From: CAVQMC01 sp963713505 | Lineage (GTDB): Bacteria; Bacteroidota; Ignavibacteria; Ignavibacteriales; Ignavibacteriaceae | Assembly: GCA_963713505.1 (NCBI GenBank) | Contig: CAVQMC010000021.1 | Location: 186,001 to 250,000, forward strand | Length of the DNA stretch: 64,000 nucleotides | Direction of reading: 5' to 3' | Shown: piece after piece, positions 9,391 to 18,218 of the stretch | How the letters are laid out: each line of letters begins with the position of its first letter | Numbering within the stretch: position 1 is the stretch's first letter | Program-made: the position numbers and the translations under genes | Notes under the pieces: model-generated | Told to the model about the DNA's origin: nothing | The model's input: only the letters and a program-made list of their open reading frames with translations | Database searches by the model: none

Positions 9391-10521
9391 ATGAAAATTC
9401 TCTTAGCTCCAAACAGTTTTAAAGAATGTGCGGATTCGGTTACCGTACTCAATTACTTCAAAAAATATCTAAAATTATCAAAAGATGATGAAATAATTTC
9501 CAAACCTGTTTCCGACGGCGGCGACGGTTTTTTAAATGTCTGTAAAAATATTTTTGATATACAAACAATTAAATATAAAATTAGAACTCCTTTTGATGAA
9601 ACATTAATCGATTGTGAAATTGGATACGATGAAAAATCTAAGACTATTTACATTGAATCTGCAGGTGTTTTGGGATTAAGATTAATTTCAAAAAATCATC
9701 GAAAACCAATGGAAATCAATTCAAAAGGAATGGGAGACCTGCTTAAAAAAATTTCATTTGATGTTGAACAGAAAAAATTAAATGCTGAAAAAGTTATAAT
9801 CGGTGTCGGTGGTACGGGAACGAATGATCTTGGATTAGGAATGTGCTCGGTTTTAAATTTAAATTTATTCGATGTATTCAATAAACATTTGGAAATTCAT
9901 CCCGGCGAATTTCACAGAGTAAAAAAAATTGAATGGGAAAATCCTAATCTTCCTTTTGAAATTGAAGTTATTGCTGATGTTGAAAATCCACTGTTAGGAA
10001 AAAATGGTTCATCAAGAATTTACGGAAAACAAAAGGGTGCTTCCGGCGGAGAAATAGAAGTACTTGAATTGGGATTTACAAAAGTTATTCATTATTTGGA
10101 AAGAACGGGCGTTGTAAAAAACCCGGATAAACTTCCCGGAGCAGGAGGAGGTTTAGCTGCTGGATTACAAATTTTTTTAAATGCTAATCTAAAAAGTGCA
10201 AAAGATTTTATTCTGCATGATTTAATGCTAGAAAATTATAAAGAGAACGTTGATGCTGTAATAACAGGCGAAGGTACATTTGATAATCAAACTTTTATGG
10301 GAAAAGGAGCAGGTATTATTACAAACTTCTTTAATGAAAATAAAAATAAAATATTTTTATGCTGCGGAATTATTAAAGAAAATATTGCTAAAACATTAAA
10401 TAAAAATATTATTCCAATTCAATTATCTGATTTTTTCGAAAATTCAGTAGACTCCATTCAAAATTTAGAAAGAGGGATTAAATTAGCTTCTGAAAGAATT
10501 CAAAAAGAACTAAATTCTTAA
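9391..10521 (+). CDS. glycerate 2-kinase (GlxK/GarK family)
   Basis: A 376-residue protein with the landmarks of the glycerate kinase type 1 family: APNSFKECADSVTV at the N-terminus, SDGGDGFL (glycerate/ATP region), VGGTGTNDLGLGM, KLPGAGGGLAAGL, and ITGEGTFDNQT near the C-terminus. It phosphorylates D-glycerate to 2-phosphoglycerate with ATP, feeding photorespiratory-type or serine and sugar-acid catabolism into glycolysis. The loop residues differ slightly from the enterobacterial type (CADS instead of GSLS). It abuts the GT9 gene and is separated from thyA by 85 bp, so it probably ends the preceding operon. Confidence 0.88.
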   Translation: MKILLAPNSFKECADSVTVLNYFKKYLKLSKDDEIISKPVSDGGDGFLNVCKNIFDIQTIKYKIRTPFDETLIDCEIGYDEKSKTIYIESAGVLGLRLISKNHRKPMEINSKGMGDLLKKISFDVEQKKLNAEKVIIGVGGTGTNDLGLGMCSVLNLNLFDVFNKHLEIHPGEFHRVKKIEWENPNLPFEIEVIADVENPLLGKNGSSRIYGKQKGASGGEIEVLELGFTKVIHYLERTGVVKNPDKLPGAGGGLAAGLQIFLNANLKSAKDFILHDLMLENYKENVDAVITGEGTFDNQTFMGKGAGIITNFFNENKNKIFLCCGIIKENIAKTLNKNIIPIQLSDFFENSVDSIQNLERGIKLASERIQKELNS

Positions 10522-10606
10522 ATTTTATCACGTCGATTATTTTTATTAAATTACATAATCTTTTCAATAAAACTTGCTATAAAACAACTATTTTTCGGGA
10601 TATATA

Positions 10607-11446
10607 ATGCAGCAATACTTAGATTTAGTAAAATTAGTAATGAACGAAGGTGTAAGAAAACCTTCAAGAACCGGAGTTGACACGATTTCTTATTTCGGTG
10701 CTTTTTATAAAGTAGATTTATCTAATGGATTTCCGCTTTTAACTACAAAAAAAATGGAATGGAAATCAATTTTGCACGAAGTTCTCTGGTATCTTTCCGG
10801 TGAAAAACATATAAGAAATTTAAGAAAGCATACAAAAATTTGGGATGCGTGGGCTGATGAAGAAGGTAACCTTGAAACTGCTTACGGTTATTATTGGAGA
10901 CATTTTCCAAGTGCCGAAAAAAACAAAGAAGGGAAATGGGAAATTAGAGAAGTTGATCAAATTAAATATGTAATTGATACATTAAAGACAAAACCATACA
11001 GCAGGCGAATGGTTGTTTCTGCATGGGAACCGGGAAACGCAACCAAAAGCAAACTTCCCCCATGTCATTATTCTTTTGCATTTAATGTGAACGACGGAAA
11101 ACTAAATTGCCATCTAACTCAAAGATCAGGTGATATTGCATTGGGAATTCCGTTTAATCTTGCGGCTTATGCAATTTTAACTCAAATTCTTGCACAAGAA
11201 GTAAACTTAAAACTTGGAAGTTTTGCACATACAATTATTGATGCTCATATCTATGTTGCGGATAAAGGAACCGAAATGGAAAAGTATGATCACATGGAAG
11301 GATTAAAAGAACAGCTTAAAAGAGAACCTCTTCCTTTATCAAAATTAACAATTGCAAAAAAACCGATTGATGAATTAACTTTTGAAGATTTTGAATTAAC
11401 GGGTTATCAATCTCATCCTAAAATAAAATTTGAGGTTGCTGTTTGA
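10607..11446 (+). CDS. thyA: thymidylate synthase
   Basis: This makes dTMP from dUMP with methylene-tetrahydrofolate as carbon donor and reductant. All the family landmarks are present: SRTGVDT near residue 20, WYLSGEKHIRNL, the nucleophile Cys153 in KLPPCHYSF, and QRSGDIALGIPFNLAAYA, which binds dUMP. The 279-residue length fits the ThyA family. The stop codon overlaps the TTG start of folA, which recycles the dihydrofolate that ThyA produces, so the coupling is functionally sensible. Confidence 0.97.
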   Translation: MQQYLDLVKLVMNEGVRKPSRTGVDTISYFGAFYKVDLSNGFPLLTTKKMEWKSILHEVLWYLSGEKHIRNLRKHTKIWDAWADEEGNLETAYGYYWRHFPSAEKNKEGKWEIREVDQIKYVIDTLKTKPYSRRMVVSAWEPGNATKSKLPPCHYSFAFNVNDGKLNCHLTQRSGDIALGIPFNLAAYAILTQILAQEVNLKLGSFAHTIIDAHIYVADKGTEMEKYDHMEGLKEQLKREPLPLSKLTIAKKPIDELTFEDFELTGYQSHPKIKFEVAV

Positions 11447-11922
11447 GAAAAATAATTATTTCCGCTGTCGCGCAAAACGGAGTAATAGGAAAATCAAACG
11501 GAGAAATGCCGTGGCATGTAAAAGAAGAGTTTCAGCACTTTAAAAACACGACTTTAGGAAGTCCTATAATAATGGGACGAAAAACGTTCGAAACTCTTGG
11601 AAAACCACTTAAAGGAAGATTAAATGTAGTTGTCACAAAAAACACAAATTACAGTGTAGAATTTGACGATGTAAAAATATTTAATAAATTAAAAGAATGC
11701 GTAAAATATTTTGAAAATGAAAAATTAGAGAAAGTATTTATTATCGGAGGCGGAGAAATTTATAAGCAGGCAATGGAATTTGTTGATGAAATGATAATTT
11801 CTTATATGGATTTTGAAGCCGAAGGTGATGTGTATTTTCCTAAAATAGATGATAAAATTTGGAAAGTAGACAGAAAAGAAAAAAGAAGTCAATTTGAAAT
11901 TGTTTATTATGTAAGAAAGTGA
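11443..11922 (+). CDS. folA: dihydrofolate reductase
   Basis: The start is a TTG that overlaps the thyA stop (TTGA), giving a 159-residue product. The N-terminus IISAVAQNGVIGKSNGEMPW is the canonical substrate and NADPH loop. The acidic catalytic residue is a Glu in KEEFQHFK, where many bacterial enzymes have Asp. IIMGRKTFETLG and VFIIGGGEIYKQAM form the cofactor-binding elements. It reduces dihydrofolate to tetrahydrofolate with NADPH. The next gene, mutL, begins one base after the stop. Confidence 0.96.
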   Translation: MRKIIISAVAQNGVIGKSNGEMPWHVKEEFQHFKNTTLGSPIIMGRKTFETLGKPLKGRLNVVVTKNTNYSVEFDDVKIFNKLKECVKYFENEKLEKVFIIGGGEIYKQAMEFVDEMIISYMDFEAEGDVYFPKIDDKIWKVDRKEKRSQFEIVYYVRK

Positions 11923-11923
11923 A

Positions 11924-13804
11924 ATGCCCACAAAAAAAATTAACATATTATCTGAAAATATTGCTAATAAAATTGCCGCCGGTGAAGTTGTACAAAGACC
12001 TGAATCTGTAGTGAAGGAATTGATGGAAAATGCAATTGATGCTTCCGCTAAAACTATAGAATTAATTATAAAAAGAGCCGGTAAAACTTTAATACAGGTT
12101 GTTGATGACGGTACCGGAATGGACGAGGAAGATGCTGTCCTTTGTGTACAGAAACATGCAACAAGTAAAATTGAAAAGTTTGAAGATTTAGAAGAAATTA
12201 CAACTTTAGGTTTCCGCGGTGAAGCATTAAGTTCGATGGCTGCTGTAAGTCAGATGGAAATAAAAACTGAAACCCAAGATGAAGAAATCGGAACTTTAAT
12301 TAGAATTGATGAACCGGGAAAAATCATTAAAGAAAAAGGCTCTTTTCCAAAAGGAACTTCTATTGCTGTTAAAAATTTATTCTTTAATATTCCTGCAAGA
12401 AGAAATTTCTTAAAAACTGATGCAACAGAATTAAAACATATAATTGATTCGTTTAATAAAATTGCATTGAGTCATCCGGACCTTTCATTTAAATTCTTCA
12501 ATGAAGATGATTTGATTTTTGATTATCAAGCAGGTAATCTTGAAAAGAGAATTACACAAGTTTTTGCCGATAATATGATGGATGCACTTATTCCGGTTGA
12601 AGAAAAAACAGATTTCTTAAGTGTGTTCGGGTTTATCGGAAAACCGAGCATGCTTAAAAAAAGTAAAGGTGATCAATATTTATTTTTAAATGCAAGATAT
12701 GTTGTAAGTAAACAAATAAATCATGCAGTTTTCAGCGCTTTTGAAAATGTTCTTGAAAAAGGTGATTACCCATTCTTTGTAATATTTTTAGAGTTAGATC
12801 CTAAAAAAATTGATGTAAATGTTCATCCTTCAAAACTTGAAGTAAGATTTGAAAACGAAAAAGATATTTACAACTTTGTAATGGCAGTGATTAAAAAAAG
12901 TCTGGGGACTCATGATCTTGTTCCTTCTATGATGTTCTCCGGAACAACTACTGAAACTGAAAAGCTCGGATTTAATAATTTTAATAAAGTTGAGAAAAAT
13001 GATTTTTCCGATCGCCCGGATTTTTCGGGAAGCAGATCAATTCCAAATTCAAATCGAACAGCCGGAAAACCAAATTATTCGGATAAAGATATCGATTTAA
13101 TTTTTAGTACAATTCCAGATGATATTGTTAAACCAAAAGATGATGAACATGTTGAGCATCCCTTTTCAAAAACAGAAAATAAAGAAGTTCTTCATACGCA
13201 AACAGAACCAAGAAAAGAATCGGATAAAGATGAAGATTCGACTTTTATAATTCAGCTTCATAAAAAATATATTTTATCGCAAATAAAATCGGGATTAATG
13301 ATAATTGATCAGCATGTTGCACATGAAAGAATTTTATATGAAAAAGCTTTAAGCAGGTTCGAAGCTAATTTACCATTTTCTCAGCAGCTTCTTTTTCCCA
13401 AAACATTGGAACTTGATCCGGGAAGTTTTGCAGTTATAAAAGAAATTGAACCTTATCTTTCCAAACTTGGTTTTGCATTAAAATTCTTCAGTAAAAATAC
13501 AATTGTTATTGAAGGTGTCCCTGATGATGTAAAACATGGAACCGAAGAAGTTGTTATTATGGAAATTCTGGATGAATATTTAACAAATCAAAGAGAGAAA
13601 AAATTAGAAGACCGCGATAATATTGCCAAATCATATTCTTGTAAAACTGCTATTAAAGCCGGTGATAAACTTAATGATAGAGAGATGAGATTGCTTATCG
13701 ATCAGCTTTTTGCAACTTCAATGCCTTATGTATGTCCCCACGGCAGACCGATAGTTGTTAAAATTTCTTTAGAAGAATTTGATAGAAGATTTGGAAGAAC
13801 ATAA
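11924..13804 (+). CDS. mutL: DNA mismatch repair protein MutL
   Basis: A 626-residue homologue with the GHKL ATPase N-terminus: ELMENAIDA (Mg/ATP site), VVDDGTGMDEED and TLGFRGEALSS. The C-terminal dimerisation domain has an endonuclease-type DQHVAHERILYE motif near residue 462 and later SCKTAIKAG and CPHGRP, as in MutL proteins that nick DNA themselves (species lacking MutH). A poorly conserved polar linker spans about residues 350-430. It is co-directional with folA with no gap, so it probably belongs to the same transcript. Confidence 0.96.
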   Translation: MPTKKINILSENIANKIAAGEVVQRPESVVKELMENAIDASAKTIELIIKRAGKTLIQVVDDGTGMDEEDAVLCVQKHATSKIEKFEDLEEITTLGFRGEALSSMAAVSQMEIKTETQDEEIGTLIRIDEPGKIIKEKGSFPKGTSIAVKNLFFNIPARRNFLKTDATELKHIIDSFNKIALSHPDLSFKFFNEDDLIFDYQAGNLEKRITQVFADNMMDALIPVEEKTDFLSVFGFIGKPSMLKKSKGDQYLFLNARYVVSKQINHAVFSAFENVLEKGDYPFFVIFLELDPKKIDVNVHPSKLEVRFENEKDIYNFVMAVIKKSLGTHDLVPSMMFSGTTTETEKLGFNNFNKVEKNDFSDRPDFSGSRSIPNSNRTAGKPNYSDKDIDLIFSTIPDDIVKPKDDEHVEHPFSKTENKEVLHTQTEPRKESDKDEDSTFIIQLHKKYILSQIKSGLMIIDQHVAHERILYEKALSRFEANLPFSQQLLFPKTLELDPGSFAVIKEIEPYLSKLGFALKFFSKNTIVIEGVPDDVKHGTEEVVIMEILDEYLTNQREKKLEDRDNIAKSYSCKTAIKAGDKLNDREMRLLIDQLFATSMPYVCPHGRPIVVKISLEEFDRRFGRT

Positions 13805-13855
13805 AAATAAGCTAAATTTTATAGAACAAATATTAATAACCTAGAAGGATTGCTC

Positions 13856-15511
13856 ATGAATAACGGTGAATATAAAAATAGAAGAAAAAATTATGATGAA
13901 AAAGTAAAAAATGCTAAAACTACCGGGATGAAATTTACAACAGTTAGCGGAAAGGATGTTAATCCTTTATATGGGCCTGATGATATTGAGAATATCGACT
14001 ATTTAAATGAAATAGGATTTCCGGGAGAATATCCGTACACAAGAGGAATTCATCCAAACGGTTACAGAGGAAGAATCTGGACAATGCGCCAGTTTGCCGG
14101 ATTCGGGTCACCGGAAGATACGAATCAAAGATTCCATTATTTATTGGAACATGGTCAAACAGGATTATCAGTTGCATTTGATCTACCGACTTTAATGGGA
14201 TGGGATTCCGATGCGGAATTAAGTGAAGGTGAAGTAGGAATTTGCGGTGTTTCTATTTCTTCCCTTGAAGATATGGAAATTCTTTTTAATAAAATTCCAC
14301 TTGAAAAAGTTTCTACTTCTATGACAATTAATTCTCCCGCTGCAATGATTTTTGCGTTTTACCTTGCAGTTGCACAAAAGCAGGGTGTTGATTTTAAAGA
14401 TTTAAGAGGAACTTTACAGAATGATATTCTAAAAGAATACATTGCACAAAAAGAATATATTTATCCTCCTCATCCTTCAATGAGAATTATTGTTGATATG
14501 ATCGATTATTGCACAAACGAAGTTCCTCAATGGAATCCGGTTTCTGTTAGCGGTTATCATATTCGTGAAGCAGGTTCAACTTCGGTGCAGGAACTTGCTT
14601 ATACTTTAGCAGATGGATTTGCATATATTGAAGCTTGCATGGAAAGAGGAATGAATGTAGATGATTTTGCACCGAGAATTTCATTTTTCTTTAATTCCCA
14701 TTTAGATTTTTTTGAGGAAATTGCAAAGTTCAGAGCTGCAAGAAAAATTTATGCAAAAAGAATGAGAGAAAAATACGGTGCTAAAAATCCAAGATCATGG
14801 TGGTTAAGATTTCATACACAAACTGCCGGTTGCACATTAACTGCTCAGCAGCCGGAAAATAATATTATGAGAACTGCATTCCAGGCTTTAGCCGGAGTTT
14901 TAGGCGGAACTCAATCATTACATACAAATTCTATGGACGAAACTTTAGCATTGCCAAGTGAAAAAGCAGTTAAAATTGCTTTGAGAACACAGCAATTAAT
15001 TGCTTATGAAACCGGAGTAATAAATACAGTAGATCCATTGGGCGGAAGTTATTTTGTTGAGGCTTTAACCGACAAAATGGAAAAAGAAGCAAACGAAATT
15101 TTTGAGCAGATTGATGCATTAGGAGGAGTTATTCCGGCTATTGAAACCGGTTATTTTCAAAAAGAAATTGCGGATGCTGCTTATCGTTATCAGCGTGAAG
15201 TTGAAAAGAAAGAAAAGTTTATTGTAGGTGTAAATGAATTTGTCGAAAAGAATGAAAAAATCGATATTCCTATTTTATATATTTCTCCTGAAGTTGAAAA
15301 GAAACAAAAGAAAAGATTAGCTGAATTAAAACAATCAAGAAACCCAGATGCTGTTAAAGAAAGTCTGAGTGAAATTAGAAATGCAGCTATAGACGGCAAC
15401 AATATTATGCCGGTTCTGGTTAAAGCCGCACAAAATTATGTAACACTTGGAGAAATGGTTGGAGAACTCAAAGAAGTTTTCGGAACTTACGAAGAAACAG
15501 TTGTCTTCTAA
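13856..15511 (+). CDS. acyl-CoA mutase large subunit, methylmalonyl-CoA mutase type
   Basis: I prefer ATG 13856 to the TTG at 13850; an AGAAGG Shine-Dalgarno lies upstream. The roughly 551-residue protein has only the TIM-barrel catalytic part: YTRGIHPNGYRGRIWTMRQF, GLSVAFDLPTLMGWDSD, TAGCTLTAQQPENNIMRTAF and GGTQSLHTNSMDETLALP. There is no C-terminal B12-binding DxHxxG domain, so this is the catalytic subunit of a two-subunit enzyme whose cobalamin partner is outside the window. It probably interconverts methylmalonyl-CoA and succinyl-CoA in propionate metabolism; related mutases (isobutyryl-CoA, ethylmalonyl-CoA) cannot be excluded. The UbiA-type gene starts at the next base. Confidence 0.9.
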   Translation: MNNGEYKNRRKNYDEKVKNAKTTGMKFTTVSGKDVNPLYGPDDIENIDYLNEIGFPGEYPYTRGIHPNGYRGRIWTMRQFAGFGSPEDTNQRFHYLLEHGQTGLSVAFDLPTLMGWDSDAELSEGEVGICGVSISSLEDMEILFNKIPLEKVSTSMTINSPAAMIFAFYLAVAQKQGVDFKDLRGTLQNDILKEYIAQKEYIYPPHPSMRIIVDMIDYCTNEVPQWNPVSVSGYHIREAGSTSVQELAYTLADGFAYIEACMERGMNVDDFAPRISFFFNSHLDFFEEIAKFRAARKIYAKRMREKYGAKNPRSWWLRFHTQTAGCTLTAQQPENNIMRTAFQALAGVLGGTQSLHTNSMDETLALPSEKAVKIALRTQQLIAYETGVINTVDPLGGSYFVEALTDKMEKEANEIFEQIDALGGVIPAIETGYFQKEIADAAYRYQREVEKKEKFIVGVNEFVEKNEKIDIPILYISPEVEKKQKKRLAELKQSRNPDAVKESLSEIRNAAIDGNNIMPVLVKAAQNYVTLGEMVGELKEVFGTYEETVVF

Positions 15512-16390
15512 ATGATAATATCCTATTTAAAATTATTTAGGATTCCGCAGTGGATTAAAAACGTTTTCGTTTTTGTTCCGCTGTTATTTTCGCAGAATTT
15601 ATTTAAGCAGGATTACACGCAGCTTACACTTGCTGCTTTTTTTGTTTTTTGTCTTACTTCGAGTATTGTTTATATATTTAATGATATTGTCGATGCAGAA
15701 TCAGATCGTGCTCATCCAGTTAAGAAATTTAGACCAATTGCATCCGGGAAAATTTCAGTTAAAAATGCTGTAATAGCTCTTATTGTCTTACTTGCAATTG
15801 TCGCTTTCTCTCTTCAATTCTTCAATTATAAATTTATTCTTGCAGTTGTTTTTTATTTTGTATTGAATGTTCTTTATTCGTTTTTTCTTAAACACATTGT
15901 TATTTTGGATGTATTCAGTATTGCAATAGGGTTTATGTTAAGGGTTCTAGGCGGAGCATTTGTAATTGATGTTAAAGTTTCAAGCTGGCTTATTTTAACT
16001 ACTATGTTTATTTCATTATTCTTAGGTATTATGAAAAGACATTCGGAATTAAACACAGTCAGAAGCGGCGATACAAATTCAACCAGAAAAGTATTGGCAT
16101 ATTATTCATTAAATTTTGCCGATCAAATGGCCACTATTGCAGCTGCAGGAGTTATTATTTGTTATGCATTATATACAGTTGCAGAAAGAACAGTAGCTAT
16201 ATTCGGGAATGATCATTTGATTTATACAACTCCTTTTGTTGTATTTGGAATTTTCCGTTATATGTATTTAGTTTATATGAATAAGCAAGGTGAAAATACT
16301 ACAAAAATATTGGTCACTGATATTCCGATGATTTTAACTGTTTTATTTTATATTATTACAACCGGGGTGATAATTTATCATTTTATTTAA
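15512..16390 (+). CDS. UbiA-family prenyltransferase (decaprenyl-phosphate phosphoribosyltransferase-like)
   Basis: A 292-residue polytopic membrane protein with the Asp-rich motif NDIVDAESDRAHPVKKFRP (from residue 57), an NDxxDxxxDrxHPxKxxRP form close to DPPR-synthase-type enzymes. A second, weaker conserved polar region follows in the later helices. Such enzymes transfer a phosphoribosyl or prenyl group between a soluble donor and a polyprenyl lipid in the inner membrane. The first residue directly follows the mutase stop. No arabinan genes are seen nearby, so the lipid-linked pentose it might make has no obvious use in this window. Confidence 0.82.
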   Translation: MIISYLKLFRIPQWIKNVFVFVPLLFSQNLFKQDYTQLTLAAFFVFCLTSSIVYIFNDIVDAESDRAHPVKKFRPIASGKISVKNAVIALIVLLAIVAFSLQFFNYKFILAVVFYFVLNVLYSFFLKHIVILDVFSIAIGFMLRVLGGAFVIDVKVSSWLILTTMFISLFLGIMKRHSELNTVRSGDTNSTRKVLAYYSLNFADQMATIAAAGVIICYALYTVAERTVAIFGNDHLIYTTPFVVFGIFRYMYLVYMNKQGENTTKILVTDIPMILTVLFYIITTGVIIYHFI

Positions 16391-16399
16391 TTTGATACA

Positions 16400-17640
16400 A
16401 TGGAAATAAATAATATTAATCATATTAATTATTCTCATAATTATAAGTGCATTTTTTTCGGGTTCGGAACTGGCTTATGTTTCTGCTAACAAAATCAAAA
16501 TAGAAATTAAAGCCAGGAAGAATAATATTGCTGCAAAAAATGCTTTGTATTTTACGAATAATCCCCAGTCTTTCTTCTCTACCATTCTTATAGCAAATAA
16601 TTTAGTTAACATAGCTTTCGCTTCACTTAGTACAATTTTTCTTTCTGCATTATTTGGCATTAAGCGAATTAAGCATTTTATTTATATCTACTTTTATATT
16701 GCTGTTGTTTGCAGAATTAATTCCCAAATATTTTGCAAGAGAACTTGCCGACAGAGTTGTTTACTTTTCTTCACTGCCGATAAGAGTTTCATACTTTATT
16801 CTTTATCCGTTTGTTAAAATAACTTCATCCATTTCATGAATTAGTAACCCAATCATCAAACTTAAAAGCCGAGAATATCAATTATCTTTTCAGTAAAGAG
16901 GATATTGAATCACTAGTAAGAGAAAGTAAAGAAGCAGGAATTGTAAACGAGAAGGAAAGCAGCATTATCGCTAAAGTTATTAATCTAGGCGACCAGAGGG
17001 TTTATGAAGCCATGCGTCCGCGTACGGAAATTATCGGTATAGAAATTAAAGCAAAGTATTGACGAAGCAATTTCTATTTTTATTGAATCCGGATATTCAA
17101 AAATTCCGGTTTACGAAGAAAACCTGGATAATATTAAAGGCGTTATTTATGCTTATGACATGTTTAAATATCCGAATAATTTGAAAGATGTAATTAAGGA
17201 AACTGTATTTGTTCCGGAAACTAAAAAAACTTTTGATATGCTGAATGAATTTTTGTCAAAGCAATTATCAATTGCAATTGTAATTGATGAATTCGGCGGA
17301 ACAGCAGGAATAGTTACAATGGAAGATATAATTGAAGAACTTTTCGGAGAAATAAAAGACGAGTATGATATCGATGAAGAAATATGCAGAAGAGTTGCAC
17401 CAAACACTTATTTAATAAGCGGCAAAGTTGAAATTGATTACATTAATGAAAAATATAGTCTTAGGAATTCCTTCAGGAGATTATGAAACCGTCGGCGGAT
17501 ATATCACAAATAGAATTGGTAGAATTCCCGCTCAGGGTGAAAATATAACTCTTGACAATTTTAATATTCTGATAGCAAGAGCAAACCATGTTAAAGTTGA
17601 TTTGGTTAAATTGATAAATACAACGGAACTGGAATTTTAA
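16400..17640 (+). CDS. CNNM/CBS-domain transporter (CorC/HlyC-like), frame heavily interrupted
   Basis: Joining frames rebuilds a CNNM membrane domain (ISAFFSGSELAYVSANK, STILIANNLVNIAFA, LLLFAELIPKYFAREL), then a CBS pair (VYEAMRPRTEIIGI; AIVIDEFGGTAGIVTMEDI) and a CorC_HlyC domain (GDYETVGGYITNRIGRIPAQGE). Such proteins act in Mg2+ or other divalent-cation efflux. At least five single-base breaks occur, near 16407, 16655, 16838, 17045 and 17460. No segment shows in-frame stop substitutions, so either the assembly is poor here or the gene died very recently. It starts 10 bp after the UbiA gene. Confidence 0.75.
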
Positions 17641-17650
17641 TTTTGCTTAG

Positions 17651-18058
17651 ATGAACAATGATAAGTATATTATCTTTATTTGACGGTGTTTGTAGTTTTT
17701 GTAATGCCATTGGTAGATTTTATAATTAAACATGATAAAAAAGATAAATTCCGTTTTGCTGCACTCCAATCGAAACAATCTCACGAAATTCTAAAAGAAT
17801 CTAAAATTACCTTCTACAAAAACTGGATACATTAATATTAGTTCAGAATGATCAACTCTTCTTCAAATCAACTGCCGCTAATTAAAATATTTAATATATT
17901 AGGAGGATTTTGGTCAGTTTTTGAAATTATTCATATCATTCCAGCATTTGACAAGAGATTATTTTTATGATCTAATTGCCAAAAACAGGTATAAAATATT
18001 TGGGAAAAGAAAAACTGTTAGGGCCCCAAATAAAAATAAAAAAGATAAATTTTTATAA
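17651..18058 (+). CDS. DCC/DUF393-family thiol-disulfide oxidoreductase-like protein, frame heavily interrupted
   Basis: No long ORF covers this stretch, but joined frames give the family signature FDGVCSFCN (the DxxCxxC motif), FIIKHDKKDKFRFAALQS, then LDTLILVQNDQLFFKSTAA, IKIFNILGGFWSVF and a tail YDLIAKNRYKIFGKRK. That matches DCC proteins along their whole length (about 135 residues). About five frame changes are needed, near 17680, 17707, 17815, 17880 and 17955. The family's function is poorly defined; thioredoxin-like chemistry is inferred from the CxxC. The density of breaks continues that of the preceding gene. Confidence 0.7.
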
Positions 18059-18125
18059 TTGATATTCTTATTTTTAATAAATATAGAAATTGAGAAATAA
18101 AAACCTTTGAATTTTTCAACTAATT

Positions 18126-18148
18126 CCATAAATTGCTCAATTTATTGG
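18126..18148. repeat. near-perfect palindrome upstream of tgt
   Basis: CCATAAATTG-CT-CAATTTATTGG pairs over ten positions with a single bulged T. The two-base centre makes it a better protein-binding site than a hairpin. It sits about 70 bp before the tgt start, in a 160-bp gap that otherwise holds nothing recognisable. No preQ1 riboswitch was recognised. Confidence 0.35.
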
Positions 18149-18218
18149 GAGATAAGTTAAAATAAGCTTAAATTTATACTTTAAATAAAATTGATTTGTG
18201 AAATCTTAATAGGTAATT

